Below the pieces are notes generated by a model. It saw nothing but the letters and a program-made list of their open reading frames with translations, did no database searches and was not told the origin of the DNA. A program made the position numbers and the translations under genes. From Corynebacterium lemuris (GTDB taxonomy: Bacteria > Actinomycetota > Actinomycetes > Mycobacteriales > Mycobacteriaceae), in contig NZ_JANWTC010000003.1 in the NCBI RefSeq assembly GCF_024919295.1, positions 186,001 through 250,000 on the forward strand: a stretch of DNA of 64,000 nucleotides, read 5' to 3'. How positions within the stretch are numbered: position 1 is the first letter of the stretch; every line of letters starts with the position of its first letter. Shown piece by piece: positions 7,418 to 16,233 of the stretch.

Positions 7418-9289
7418 ATGACTCACCATCACCACCACCCGGGCCGGGAACCCTGGCACGATCTTCCCGAAGCTTTCATCGATCGTCTCGAGTTGGAATC
7501 GCTCCTGAATGAATCCGTGAGACGGGAGACTCTCGAACAGGCAGCTCTCACACTGCGCACACCACCGTCCACCATCATCGACATCGGATCAGGCACCGGA
7601 TCAGACGCGGTCGCCTTAGCGGAACGCTTCCCCACGGCCCGGATCCATGCACTTGATGTCTCTGCGGAGCTCCTCGAACGCGTCGAATCGGCAGCGGCGG
7701 CATCGGGCCTCGCAGATCAGATCGTGAGTCATCGGGTTGACCTGAATGACGACTGGCCGAAGGAAGCTCCGCAGGCTGTTGACCTCGCCTGGGCAGCACT
7801 GTCACTCCACCACCTCAGCGATCCCGCCGCGGCCCTACAACGCGTGCTCACGACGCTGAAACCTGGCGGAGTGTTCGTCCTCACTGAGCTGACCGGTCCC
7901 GGCGTCTTCACTCCATCTGATCTCGGCAGCGGACGAACCAGCCTGCAGGAACGCATGACGCACGGGTCATCAGCACATAGCGCGCACCGAACCCGGGACT
8001 GGTCGAAACTCCTGGAGCAAGCGGGATTCACCGCTGTTGAATACCAGGAGAAGGAATTCTCTGCACGGGCCGACACCATTGACGGCGCCCGATACCTGGA
8101 GATGCAGTTGCGTGCACAGCGGGAGCGACTCGCCCCCGACCTGAGCGCTGAAAACCTTGCAGTCATTGACGCGGCGATCCATGCTGTCACAACGGGGAAA
8201 TCGGAGATTTCGTTCAGCGCTGGTCGGGGGGTGTGGATCGCGGCCCGCCCGCAGCCCACGATCTCGACCCCTCCAGTCACCCCGGGCACCCGAGAGTTCT
8301 CGGAGGTTGGTACGGAGGGCCACTCGACGTTGTCGCTGCCCCGGAGCTTCGAAGCAGACGTTGCAGTGGTGGGTGGCGGTGTTGCCGGGCTCGCCGCTGC
8401 CATTGCCCTTGCCCGCTCCCGACGCAGGGTCGTGATGGTTGATACCGGAGAACCACGCAATGCACCTGCAATTGGAGCGCATAACGTGCTCGGCCAGGAA
8501 GGCGTAGCGCCGGTTGAACTGGTTGCCCGGGGGCGTACGGAGGCCATATCCTACGGTGTCCGGATCATTCCCGGGCACGCCACCAATGTCGCGGGCCAGA
8601 TTGACGATTTCAACGTTGAGGTCAACCACGGGAGTCATCACATCCACACCCGCCGGATCATCCTCGCGACCGGACTGGTGGATGATCTTCCTGACATTCC
8701 CGGAATCGATGCAGGATGGGGCCGGACAGTGCTCCACTGTCCCTTCTGCCACGGCTGGGAAGTGCGCGACCAGCACATCGCAATCCTCATCCGCGACGAA
8801 GTAACCATTCACCAGGCAATGCTGTTCGCCCAGCTCAGCGACAGGGTGACCATGTTCCTCCACGAAGCACCCGACCCCAGCGAAGAACAACGGGAACAGC
8901 TTGCAGCGCTGGGCATCGAAGTTGTGCGTCCGCGAGTCGAGCGACTCCTGATGGACGGCCCGGTGGTGCAAGGAATTGAGATCGCAGATGGCCGGACACT
9001 GGAGGTCGATGCAGTTGTCGTCACCCCCCGATTCAACTCCAGAACCGAACTCTATGAGTTGCTCGGAGGAGCAGCTGAATCGACTCCTTTCGGTAGGCAG
9101 ATCCCTACAGCACCCAACGGCTTGACCGATGTTCCGGGTGTATGGGCCGCTGGCAACGCCAGCCAGATAATGGCAATGGTGACTGCATCAGCTGCGTCGG
9201 GCACCATGGCCGGCGCCGCTGTACACGGGGATCTCTCCCTGACTGAACTCAACAGGGCGGTAGAGGCACGTCGCACCAAATCCCGCTGA
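7418..9289 (+). CDS. fusion of SAM-dependent methyltransferase and thioredoxin-reductase-like flavoprotein
   Basis: A two-domain cytosolic enzyme of 623 residues. Residues about 30-270 form a class I methyltransferase with motif I IIDIGSGTGSD (Asp55-Gly61), a post-I acidic residue in IHALDVS, and motif IV-V DLAWAALSLHHL and LKPGGVFVLTE. A linker near 275-310 leads to a pyridine-nucleotide-disulfide oxidoreductase: FAD site VVGGGVAGLAAA (Gly319-Gly324), a redox pair C441-P-F-C444 in HCPFCHGWEV, and a terminal GVWAAGNASQ block. CPxCHG-type active sites occur in thioredoxin-reductase-like dithiol oxidases such as the GliT/HlmI group. The N-terminus is natural poly-histidine (MTHHHHHPG), as often seen in such methyltransferases. 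ATG 7418 is used; a TTG at 7412 is in frame. No good ribosome-binding site precedes it, so it may be leaderless. Substrate unknown; a low-molecular-weight thiol or dithiol is a reasonable guess. Confidence 0.88.
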   Translation: MTHHHHHPGREPWHDLPEAFIDRLELESLLNESVRRETLEQAALTLRTPPSTIIDIGSGTGSDAVALAERFPTARIHALDVSAELLERVESAAAASGLADQIVSHRVDLNDDWPKEAPQAVDLAWAALSLHHLSDPAAALQRVLTTLKPGGVFVLTELTGPGVFTPSDLGSGRTSLQERMTHGSSAHSAHRTRDWSKLLEQAGFTAVEYQEKEFSARADTIDGARYLEMQLRAQRERLAPDLSAENLAVIDAAIHAVTTGKSEISFSAGRGVWIAARPQPTISTPPVTPGTREFSEVGTEGHSTLSLPRSFEADVAVVGGGVAGLAAAIALARSRRRVVMVDTGEPRNAPAIGAHNVLGQEGVAPVELVARGRTEAISYGVRIIPGHATNVAGQIDDFNVEVNHGSHHIHTRRIILATGLVDDLPDIPGIDAGWGRTVLHCPFCHGWEVRDQHIAILIRDEVTIHQAMLFAQLSDRVTMFLHEAPDPSEEQREQLAALGIEVVRPRVERLLMDGPVVQGIEIADGRTLEVDAVVVTPRFNSRTELYELLGGAAESTPFGRQIPTAPNGLTDVPGVWAAGNASQIMAMVTASAASGTMAGAAVHGDLSLTELNRAVEARRTKSR

Positions 9290-9533
9290 ACCCGGTACCT
9301 GCATGGGGGGCAGTGGTGAAGAATCGCCGTCATCTTTCAGCAGCCGTGTGGACAGAGTAATTCCACCCAGATCCATATCCACGCTCACTGGTCTGTAGAT
9401 CATCGCGGTAGGCGTGCGACAGCTGGTTCCCGATGAGATTCAGGCCGGGTCACACCACACCGCATCGCTTGTGGGCCCGGCGTCATCATCTGTTCACCGC
9501 AGCAAAGAAGCAGGGCGAGGTGGCCTCGGATAG
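9290..9533. other. non-coding stretch between the fusion gene and rlmN
   Basis: 244 nt between two convergent stops. I see no convincing gene, terminator with a T-run or tRNA. A minus-strand reading frame runs across the fusion gene's 3' end from about 9403, but it has no ribosome-binding site and no family resemblance. The stretch could hold degraded sequence left by insertion of the cassette. Confidence 0.5.
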
Positions 9534-10631
9534 TTACTTCTCCTCGGCGGCGAGCTGGCCACAGGCCGCCGCGATCTCCTGGCCACGGGTGTCACGCACC
9601 GTGCAGGGCACACCCTGGGCGGCGACACGGCGGACGAACTCTTCCTGACGCTCCTTGGGGGAGGCGTCCCACTTCGAGCCCGGGGTCGGGTTGAGCGGGA
9701 TGAGGTTGACGTGCACCTTGGAGCCGAGCGCCTTGTGCAGCTTCTTGCCCAGCATGTCGGCGCGCCAGCCCTGGTCGTTGATGTCGCGGATCAGGGCGTA
9801 CTCGATGGACACGCGACGGCCGGACTTCTCGGCGTAGTAGCTGGTGGCGTCAAGCACCTCCTGTACGGAGAACCGGTTGTTGATGGGCACGAGGGTGTCG
9901 CGCAGCTCATCGTCGGGGGTGTGCAGGGAGACGGCCAGACGCACGGACATGTCCTCGTCCGCGAGTCTCCGGATCGCCGGGGCCAGGCCCACGGTGGACA
10001 CGGTCACATTACGCTGGGAGATGCCGAAGCCCTGTGGGGAGGGCTGGGTGATCTGCCGGACCGCGGAGACCACACGCTTGTAGTTGGCCAGCGGTTCACC
10101 CATGCCCATGAAGACGATGTTGGTCAGGCGTGAGCTCTCCGCCTCCATGGCACCGGCCGCGGCACGGACCTGGTCGACGATCTCCGCGGTGGAGAGGTTG
10201 CGGTCCAGTCCACCCTGGCCGGTGGCGCAGAACGGGCAGGCCATGCCGCAGCCGGCCTGGGAGGAGATGCACAGCGTCGCCCGGTCCGGGTAGCGCATGA
10301 GCACCGACTCGAGCAGGGTGCCGTCGTTGAGGCGCCACAGCGATTTGGTGGTCTCCCCGTCATCGGTCTCGATGCTGCGCACAGGGCTGAGCAGGGTCGG
10401 GAAGAGCTCCGCGGCCACCGTCGCGCGGGCATCGGCGGGCAGGTCGGTCATGGTGGAGGGGTCGGCCTCGAAACGCCCGTAGTAGTGGCGGGCGATCTGG
10501 TCGGCGCGGAACTTGGGCAGCCCGAGTGCTGTGATGCGCTCGACGCGCTCCTCAGGGCTGAGATCGGCGAAGTGGGTGGGCGGCATACCGCGCTTGGGGG
10601 CGGAGAACTGGAGGGTCACAGGTACGGCCAT
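9534..10631 (-). CDS. rlmN: dual-specificity RNA methyltransferase (23S rRNA A2503 / tRNA A37)
   Basis: Radical SAM enzyme that makes 2-methyladenosine at A2503 of 23S rRNA and A37 of certain tRNAs. The 365-residue product begins [20 protein letters not shown], and has the radical SAM motif CGMACPFC (CX3CX2C) followed by [10 protein letters not shown], the block [11 protein letters not shown], and a C-terminal [12 protein letters not shown] block containing the conserved Cys that forms the methyl relay. ATG 10631 is chosen because GGGA lies 7 nt upstream; the ATG at 10643 has its purine run too close. Divergent from the LapA-like gene with about 104 nt between starts. Confidence 0.96.
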   Translation of the reverse strand: MAVPVTLQFSAPKRGMPPTHFADLSPEERVERITALGLPKFRADQIARHYYGRFEADPSTMTDLPADARATVAAELFPTLLSPVRSIETDDGETTKSLWRLNDGTLLESVLMRYPDRATLCISSQAGCGMACPFCATGQGGLDRNLSTAEIVDQVRAAAGAMEAESSRLTNIVFMGMGEPLANYKRVVSAVRQITQPSPQGFGISQRNVTVSTVGLAPAIRRLADEDMSVRLAVSLHTPDDELRDTLVPINNRFSVQEVLDATSYYAEKSGRRVSIEYALIRDINDQGWRADMLGKKLHKALGSKVHVNLIPLNPTPGSKWDASPKERQEEFVRRVAAQGVPCTVRDTRGQEIAAACGQLAAEEK

Positions 10632-10735
10632 AATGTTTCCCATCCTTGCATGTCGGGGCCTGTTTCTCCCAATTGTTCACCCAGTTGTTAGCTGGTGGCG
10701 TGGCGAAGCTCGCAGGACCAGCGTTGAATGGGGAT

Positions 10736-11182
10736 ATGACACGTTCCAATGCGCAGCACGGGAATGACCCCGTCCACGAGCCCACCCCGGCGGTCCGCAA
10801 TGAGCCTCCGACCGAGCACCTCGACGAATACCGGGACATCCTGGCGGAGGAGCCGGCGACGGCGAATCTGCCCGCCACTGTGTCGGAACCCGAACAGCCG
10901 AAGAAACACCCCGGGACCGCCAAGCCTGAGGTGAAGAAGACCCTGGCGGGCGGGACGTGGGCGGCACTGATTGTCGGTGCGCTGCTGCTCATCGCCCTGC
11001 TGGTGTTCATCCTGCAGAACCAGCAGCAGGTGGAACTGAACCTGTTGTCGTGGACCTTCCAGTTTCCCGCCGGCATCGGCTACCTGTTCTCCGCGATCAC
11101 CGGCGCGCTGATCATGGCGCTGGTCGGTGGGGTGCGCATGCTGGAACTGCGCCATCAGGTGCGCAAACAGCGCAAGGGCTAG
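10736..11182 (+). CDS. LapA-domain (DUF1049) small membrane protein
   Basis: 148-residue predicted inner-membrane protein. Residues 1-78 are polar, with many Glu, Pro and Asn and a terminal KPEVKKT, and look cytoplasmic and disordered. Then come two hydrophobic helices (about 81-103, WAALIVGALLLIALLVFIL, and 116-138) linked by QNQQQVELNLLSWTFQFPAG. This helix-LSW-helix pattern with a basic tail (RHQVRKQRKG) is typical of LapA/DUF1049 proteins; the best known is E. coli YciS. The start ATG 10736 follows GGGG weakly. Its TAG stop overlaps the stop of the convergent cdsA by 3 nt. Role in this organism unknown. Confidence 0.78.
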   Translation: MTRSNAQHGNDPVHEPTPAVRNEPPTEHLDEYRDILAEEPATANLPATVSEPEQPKKHPGTAKPEVKKTLAGGTWAALIVGALLLIALLVFILQNQQQVELNLLSWTFQFPAGIGYLFSAITGALIMALVGGVRMLELRHQVRKQRKG

Positions 11183-12060
11183 TTGCCCAGGAAGCTCAGC
11201 ACCAGCCAGGTCACCATCGCGGAGGGCAGCATGCCGTCAAGACGGTCCATGAGTCCGCCGTGGGCGGGCAGCAGATTCGACATGTCCTTGATGCTCAGCT
11301 CGCGCTTGAACTGGGACTCCACCAGGTCACCGAGCGTCGCGCAGACCACCAGGCCGACGCCCATGACCGCCCCCACCCACCACTGGTGCTGCAGCAGCAG
11401 GGACACCGTGAGGGCGCCGGTGAGTGAGCCGCCCACGACGGAACCCGCAAAGCCCTCCCAGGACTTCTTCGGGCTGACGGCCGGGGCCATGGGGTGCGAG
11501 CCGAACATGACGCCGGCGATGAACCCACCCGTGTCCGAGGCGACGACGCACAGCATGAACGTGATGATGTACAGCCCGCCCGGTACCCCGTCGCCGGAGA
11601 TGAGGGAGAGCATCGCCGCGAAGGAGGCGAACAGCGGGATCCACGTGAGCACGAAAATCGCCATCGACGTGTCCCGCAGGTAGTTCTGCGGTGGTGTGGT
11701 GCGGCCGTGGTAGAACAGCCGGCCGAACATCGCCACCAGCACCGCCGTGACGAAGGCTGCCACCAGCCCCTTCGTCCCGAAGGGCCAGGACATCCACACC
11801 ATGAGCTGGCCCAGCAGGATCATGGGCACCAGGGGAATGTGGTAGCTGCGCTCCTGCAGCCGGGATACGACCTCCCACGTCGCCACCGCCACCGCCGCGG
11901 CCACCAGCGGGTACCAGCCCGCCGGGCCGATCCACACCGCCAGCAGCACCAGTGCCCCGAGGAACGCGCCGACGGCGATGGCCACCGGCAGGTTACGGCC
12001 GGGGTTATTCTTCGGTTTCGGCAGGTGACCCGCCGGAGCAAGGCGCCTTGCGTCGCTCAC
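11179..12060 (-). CDS. cdsA: phosphatidate cytidylyltransferase
   Basis: Makes CDP-diacylglycerol from phosphatidic acid and CTP, the branch point for phospholipids including phosphatidylinositol and cardiolipin. The 293-residue integral membrane protein has about eight hydrophobic segments and the family signature near the C-terminus: SQFKRELSIKDMSNLLPAHG followed by GLMDRLDG, matching the S-x-x-K-R...KD...HGG-x-DR-x-D pattern. The GTG start at 12060 has AGGAGG 6 nt upstream. It follows frr after 58 nt in the run rpsB-tsf-pyrH-frr-cdsA, the usual bacterial order. Confidence 0.95.
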   Translation of the reverse strand: MSDARRLAPAGHLPKPKNNPGRNLPVAIAVGAFLGALVLLAVWIGPAGWYPLVAAAVAVATWEVVSRLQERSYHIPLVPMILLGQLMVWMSWPFGTKGLVAAFVTAVLVAMFGRLFYHGRTTPPQNYLRDTSMAIFVLTWIPLFASFAAMLSLISGDGVPGGLYIITFMLCVVASDTGGFIAGVMFGSHPMAPAVSPKKSWEGFAGSVVGGSLTGALTVSLLLQHQWWVGAVMGVGLVVCATLGDLVESQFKRELSIKDMSNLLPAHGGLMDRLDGMLPSAMVTWLVLSFLGN

Positions 12061-12118
12061 CTGGAGCCTCCTGGGATGGGTGGGGAGAAAAAGGGGGACG
12101 TCGAGAAGCAGCGGAGGC

Positions 12119-12676
12119 CTAGACCTCCATCAGCTCCGTCTCCTTGCGGGTGACCAGCTCATCGATCTGGGCGATATAGCCCTGGGTGACCTTGTCGAGT
12201 TCCTTCTCCGCGGTCTGGATCTCGTCCTCGCCGGCGTCGCCGTCCTTCTGGAGCTTCTTCAGCTGCTCCATGCCCTTGCGGCGGATGTTGCGGACGGCGA
12301 TCTTACCGTCCTCGCCCTTACCCTTGGCGACCTTGACCATGTCGCGGCGGCGCTCCTCGGTCAGCTGCGGGATGGTCACGCGCAGGACCTGTCCGTCGTT
12401 GGTGGGGTTGACGCCGAGATCCGAGTTGCGGATGGCCTTCTCGATGTCGCCCATGACGTTCATCTCGTAGGGCTTGATGATGAGCATGCGCGGTTCCGGC
12501 ACCGAAATGGTCGCCATCTGGGTGATCGGGGTGGGCACACCGTAATATTCGGCGATGACACCGTTGAACATGGCGGGGTTGGCACGGCCCGTACGGATCG
12601 TGGTCAGGTCCTCGCGGGTGTGCTCCACCGTGTGGGTCATGCGCTCCTCGGACTCGAGGAGGATCTCGTCGATCAT
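12119..12676 (-). CDS. frr: ribosome recycling factor
   Basis: Acts with EF-G to split post-termination ribosomes. The 185-residue length is exactly that of the family. The sequence contains the N-terminal helix ([20 protein letters not shown]), the [19 protein letters not shown] block, [20 protein letters not shown] and the C-terminal helical domain ([20 protein letters not shown]). ATG 12676 has AAAGGA upstream. It lies between pyrH (75 nt away) and cdsA, probably in one transcript. Confidence 0.97.
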   Translation of the reverse strand: MIDEILLESEERMTHTVEHTREDLTTIRTGRANPAMFNGVIAEYYGVPTPITQMATISVPEPRMLIIKPYEMNVMGDIEKAIRNSDLGVNPTNDGQVLRVTIPQLTEERRRDMVKVAKGKGEDGKIAVRNIRRKGMEQLKKLQKDGDAGEDEIQTAEKELDKVTQGYIAQIDELVTRKETELMEV

Positions 12677-12751
12677 GAGGCGTTATCCTTTTCTGTTGCT
12701 GTTGAAGGTACTGCGCAGGGCTTATCCTGCATCAATCTACCAGGAGAGCCC

Positions 12752-13489
12752 CTAGGACTGGACCAGCGTGCCGATCTGCTCCCCCGACACCGCACGGGCG
12801 ATGTTGCCCTCGGTGAGCAGGTTGAACACCAGGATCGGCATCTCATTGTCCATGCACAGGGAGAAGGCCGTCGCGTCGGCGACCTTCAGGCCCTGCTCGA
12901 TGACCTCCCGCGGAGTGATCTCCGTGTAGAGTTCCGCCTCCGGGTTCGTGCGCGGGTCGTCGGAGTAGACACCGTCGACGCCCTTGGCCAGGAAAAGCAC
13001 GTCACAGCCGATTTCCAGGGCACGCTGCGCGGCGGTGGTGTCGGTGGAGAAGTACGGCATGCCCATGCCGGCGCCGAAGATGACCACACGCCCCTTCTCC
13101 AGGTGGCGGACGGCCCGCAGCGGCAGGTAGGGCTCAGCGACCTGGGCCATGTTGATGGCGGTCTGCACACGGCAGTCGATGCCCTGCTGCTGCAGGAAGT
13201 CCTGCAGTGCCAGGCAGTTCATCACCGTGCCGAGCATGCCCATGTAATCGGAGCGGGCGCGGTCCATGCCGCGCTGCTGCAGCTGCGCGCCGCGGAAGAA
13301 GTTGCCGCCGCCGATGACCACGGCGATCTCCGCGCCGGTGCGGGCGACCTCGGCGATCTGGCGGGCCACGTTCTCGACGACATCCGGGTCGATGCCGACG
13401 TTTCCACCGCCGAACATCTCACCCCCCAGCTTCAGCATGACCCGTTTATAGCTGGTCCTCTTCGGGGTGGTGCTTTCAGCGGTGGTCAC
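12752..13489 (-). CDS. pyrH: UMP kinase
   Basis: Phosphorylates UMP to UDP, feeding nucleotide and cell-wall sugar nucleotide pools. The GTG at 13489 is preferred over longer in-frame starts because AAGGAG sits 8 nt upstream and gives 245 residues, the normal family length. Visible features: amino-acid-kinase fold start [31 protein letters not shown] nucleotide-binding block, the [14 protein letters not shown] region, [19 protein letters not shown] and [15 protein letters not shown]. Separated from tsf by a strong terminator, so pyrH-frr-cdsA probably has its own promoter in about 13490-13590. Confidence 0.96.
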   Translation of the reverse strand: MTTAESTTPKRTSYKRVMLKLGGEMFGGGNVGIDPDVVENVARQIAEVARTGAEIAVVIGGGNFFRGAQLQQRGMDRARSDYMGMLGTVMNCLALQDFLQQQGIDCRVQTAINMAQVAEPYLPLRAVRHLEKGRVVIFGAGMGMPYFSTDTTAAQRALEIGCDVLFLAKGVDGVYSDDPRTNPEAELYTEITPREVIEQGLKVADATAFSLCMDNEMPILVFNLLTEGNIARAVSGEQIGTLVQS

Positions 13490-13590
13490 CGGGGAATCTC
13501 CTTCGGGTCGGCGTGGGGGCATCAGAATCGGATCCATCCTATCCCGTACCCGCCCTCCCCCGGTATTCGAACGCGCCCACCCGGAAAGCA

Positions 13591-13633
13591 GTGACCGCCG
13601 TGCTCCCCGGGAAGCGGGGGGCACGGCGGTCAC
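13591..13633 (-). terminator. terminator downstream of tsf
   Basis: Perfect 13-bp stem GTGACCGCCGTGC (13591-13603) and GCACGGCGGTCAC (13621-13633), with a further CCCC/GGGG pairing inside the loop. It starts 18 nt past the tsf stop (13652 end) in the direction of transcription; the following minus-strand bases read TGCTTTCCGG, a short T-run. Confidence 0.8.
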
Positions 13634-13651
13634 CGGTGCACTCGGGCGGCC

Positions 13652-14479
13652 TTAGGCCTGGCCGACCTCGAAGCGCTGGAAGGCGGTCAGCGTGATGCCG
13701 GCCTCATCCATGAGCTGCTTGACGGTCTTCTTGGAGTCGGCGACAGAGGCCTGCTCCAGGAGGACGACGTCCTTGTAGAAGCCCTGCAGGCGACCCTCGA
13801 CGATCTTCGGGATGGCCTGTTCCGGCTTGCCCTCTTCGCGGGTGATCTGCTCGGCGATGGAGCGTTCCTTCTCCACGATCTCAGCCGGAACATCCTCGCG
13901 GGTGAGGTAGCCGGCCCGGAGGGCGGCGACCTGCATGGCGGCGGCCTTGGCTGCTGCCTCGGCCTCTGCGCCCTCACCGGTGTAGGCGACCAGGACGCCG
14001 ACTGCCGGGGGCAGGTCAGCGGAACGCTGGTGCAGGTACACGGCGACCTTGTCGCCCTCAACGGTGGCCGCGCGACGCAGCTCGAGCTTCTCGCCGATCT
14101 TGGCGGAGAACTCCTGGAGAGCGTCGTGGGCGGTCTGACCGTCAACGTCCACGGCAGCCAGCTCCTCCTGGGAGTTGGCCTTGGCGGCGGCAGCGGCCTC
14201 GGCGATCTTCGCGGCGAAGGCGATGAACTCGGAGTTCTTGGCCACGAAGTCAGTCTCGGAGTTGATCTCCACCATGGTGTTGCCGGAGACGGCGATCAGG
14301 CCCTCGGAAGCGGAGCGCTCGGCGCGCTTGCCCACGTCCTTCGCACCCTTGACGCGCAGGATCTCAACGGCCTTGTCGAAGTCGCCGTCGGCCTCCTCCA
14401 GAGCCTTCTTGCAGTCGAGCATGCCGGAGCCGGTGAGCTCGCGGAGCTTCTTGACGTCTGCAGCAGTGTAGTTCGCCAT
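13652..14479 (-). CDS. tsf: translation elongation factor Ts
   Basis: Nucleotide exchange factor that regenerates EF-Tu-GTP. The 275-residue product begins [20 protein letters not shown] with the UBA-like N-domain ending in [16 protein letters not shown], then the TDFVAKN signature ([11 protein letters not shown]) that contacts EF-Tu, and the dimerisation-domain remainder ending [14 protein letters not shown] 14479 is used because it gives the canonical N-terminus, with GAGGAGG upstream; longer frames add unsupported residues. Downstream of rpsB, with a hairpin in the gap. Confidence 0.97.
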   Translation of the reverse strand: MANYTAADVKKLRELTGSGMLDCKKALEEADGDFDKAVEILRVKGAKDVGKRAERSASEGLIAVSGNTMVEINSETDFVAKNSEFIAFAAKIAEAAAAAKANSQEELAAVDVDGQTAHDALQEFSAKIGEKLELRRAATVEGDKVAVYLHQRSADLPPAVGVLVAYTGEGAEAEAAAKAAAMQVAALRAGYLTREDVPAEIVEKERSIAEQITREEGKPEQAIPKIVEGRLQGFYKDVVLLEQASVADSKKTVKQLMDEAGITLTAFQRFEVGQA

Positions 14480-14540
14480 AGTCGGGGCGATCCTCCTCGT
14501 ATCGGAACGGTTATCGTTCACAGAGCGTAGTCGATGGGTA

Positions 14541-14574
14541 AGGCCCCCGCCGCGTACACGACCGGCGGGGGCCT
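14541..14574 (-). terminator. hairpin between rpsB and tsf (partial terminator or attenuator)
   Basis: AGGCCCCCGCCG (14541-14552) and CGGCGGGGGCCT (14563-14574) make a 12-bp perfect stem with a 10-nt loop, 25 nt after the rpsB stop. The minus-strand tail reads TACCCATCG with no T-run, so it probably lowers rather than stops read-through into tsf, or protects the rpsB mRNA end. Confidence 0.6.
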
Positions 14575-14598
14575 AGAGTTTTCAGGCCGTAGCCTGGT

Positions 14599-15453
14599 TT
14601 AGTTCTCGGTGGCCTCAGCGGCAGCGGACTCAGCCGGAGCCTCGGTGGCGGCAACCTCAGCCGGAGCCTCGGTGGCGGCAACCTCAGCGGCCTTCTCCGC
14701 GTCAGCGGCGGCCTTCTCCTCGGTGTCACCGGCAGCCTCGCGGGAAGCGGCCAGTGCGCGCTCCTCGCGGGACTTCTTGCCCTCCTCCACGGCGGTGGAG
14801 ATCACGCGGGACAGCAGGGCGGTGGAACGGATGGCGTCATCGTTGCCCGGGACGGGCCACTGGACAACATCCGGGTCGCAGTTGGTGTCCAGGATGGCGA
14901 CAACCGGGATGTTGAGCTTGTGGGCCTCGTTGACCGCGATGTGCTCCTTGTTGGTGTCGATCACCCAGAGAGCGGACGGGATGCGGGTCATCTCGGCGAT
15001 GCCACCCAGGACGCGCTCCAGCTTGGTGCGCTCGCGGGTGAGCATGAGGGTCTCCTTCTTGGTGCGACCCTCGTAGCCGTCCTCCGCTGCGTCCATGGCC
15101 TGCAGCTCCTTGAGGCGGTGCAGGCGCTTGGAGACGGTCTGGAAGTTGGTGAGCATGCCGCCGAGCCAACGGTGGTTGACGTAGGGCATACCGACGCGCT
15201 CGGCCTCGGTCTGCACGGCCTCCTGGGCCTGCTTCTTGGTGCCGACGAACAGGATGGTGCCGCCGTGGGCGACGGTCTCCTTGACGAACTCGAACGCTGC
15301 GTCGATGTAGGTCAGGGTCTGCTGCAGGTCAATGATGTAGATGCCGTTGCGGTCGGTGAAGATGAAACGACGCATCTTCGGGTTCCAGCGACGGGTCTGG
15401 TGGCCGAAGTGGACACCGGCGTCGAGAAGCTCGCGCATGGTTACAACTGCCAT
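14599..15453 (-). CDS. rpsB: 30S ribosomal protein S2
   Basis: Structural protein of the small ribosomal subunit. The start ATG 15453 gives the canonical [20 protein letters not shown]. Other blocks: [50 protein letters not shown] and [14 protein letters not shown]. The product has 284 residues. After about residue 235 comes an Ala/Glu-rich, low-complexity tail (repeats of TEAPAEVAA) not needed for the S2 fold and common in actinobacteria. First gene of the run towards tsf. A hairpin and a TAGGGT -10-like hexamer lie in its leader. Confidence 0.97.
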   Translation of the reverse strand: MAVVTMRELLDAGVHFGHQTRRWNPKMRRFIFTDRNGIYIIDLQQTLTYIDAAFEFVKETVAHGGTILFVGTKKQAQEAVQTEAERVGMPYVNHRWLGGMLTNFQTVSKRLHRLKELQAMDAAEDGYEGRTKKETLMLTRERTKLERVLGGIAEMTRIPSALWVIDTNKEHIAVNEAHKLNIPVVAILDTNCDPDVVQWPVPGNDDAIRSTALLSRVISTAVEEGKKSREERALAASREAAGDTEEKAAADAEKAAEVAATEAPAEVAATEAPAESAAAEATEN

Positions 15454-15758
15454 GTCACGCTCACTTTCTTGTAGTTTCGGTTTTGGATCGTGCGTGCAGG
15501 TTTTTGTCCTGCACCCTAGCGACGTGGCCACGCCGACACCCGGATGTCCGGGACCAGGTCGACGTCGGTTTTCCCCGCCGCGCGTAGTCAGTGCACCCCG
15601 GTGAGGGCACACTGCTGACGCCAATCTTAGCCCCCTGTGCGCCGCCTGCCAAAACGAATCACCGACCTGTCCACAGGCAGGCCACACCCGTCACACCATC
15701 CACAGACCCCCGCTTATCGACGTCCCCTCCTCCCCCACCCCACCTAGCATCTGCAGAC
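15454..15758. promoter_or_regulatory. divergent promoter region of rpsB and the M23 peptidase, with rpsB leader hairpin
   Basis: About 305 nt without a gene. On the minus strand a -10-like TAGGGT (complement of 15513-15518) directly precedes a 7-bp hairpin, GTGCAGG (15494-15500) with CCTGCAC (15508-15514), in the rpsB 5' leader. Such leaders often mediate S2 autoregulation, but I cannot match it to a defined motif. A second palindrome, CCCGGATGTCCGGG (15539-15552), lies upstream. On the plus strand TAGCAT at about 15745 is a possible -10 for the peptidase. Confidence 0.45.
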
Positions 15759-16229
15759 ATGCGCCGGCTCACTGTCCTCCTCACCGCCCTGCTGCTCAAC
15801 CCTCCCGCAGCGGAGGCCTACGTCTCCCCCGCCACCGGCTCCCCGGAGGTCAGCCACGTGCTGCGGGCCTTCGACCGGCCCGAGCACAACTGGCTGCCCG
15901 GCCACCGCGGCGTCGACCTGGACCTGCCCGTGGGCGCACCGGTGCTCGCCGCCGGTGACGGCACGGTTGCCTTCGCCGGTGTCGTGGCGGGCACCCCGAC
16001 GATCTCCATCGACCACGCGGACGGCATCCGCACCACCTACCAGCCGGTCCACGCCCGGATGGTCCAGGGGGATGCGGTCCACGAGGGCGGGGTCATCGGC
16101 ACCCTGGGCCACCCCACCGACGGCTGGCCGGGGCTGCACTGGGGGGCGCGCACCGGACCCGACGACTACCTCAACCCGCTCTCCCTGCTGGAGCTGCCGA
16201 CCATCCGTCTCAAACCGAACCCCTCGTAG
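15759..16229 (+). CDS. secreted M23-family (LytM-like) peptidase
   Basis: 156-residue exported protein. Residues 1-20 are a Sec signal peptide (MRRLTVLLTALLLNPPAAEA). The rest is a compact M23 fold: the HRGVDLDLPVGAPVLAAGDG block holds the first His and Asp zinc ligands, followed by GTVAFAGVV, the middle strand block, and the C-terminal GLHWGAR, where H-W replaces the usual HxH and supplies the catalytic or ligand His. Small stand-alone M23 proteins cut peptidoglycan cross-bridges or are inactive activators of amidases. ATG 15759 directly precedes the signal peptide. Convergent with xerC, 4 nt between stops. Confidence 0.85.
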   Translation: MRRLTVLLTALLLNPPAAEAYVSPATGSPEVSHVLRAFDRPEHNWLPGHRGVDLDLPVGAPVLAAGDGTVAFAGVVAGTPTISIDHADGIRTTYQPVHARMVQGDAVHEGGVIGTLGHPTDGWPGLHWGARTGPDDYLNPLSLLELPTIRLKPNPS

Positions 16230-16233
16230 AGGT

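Noticed and set aside
7418..7440. Poly-histidine start of the fusion protein as a sign of an engineered tag
   Set aside because: The five His are encoded with mixed codons, are followed by native PGREPW, and natural methyltransferases of this type often begin with His-rich segments; no vector sequence surrounds it.
9188..9403. A minus-strand frame beginning MIYRPVSVDMDLGG
   Set aside because: The first 25 residues look plausible, but the rest is antisense to the fusion gene, and no ribosome-binding site or homologous family is apparent.
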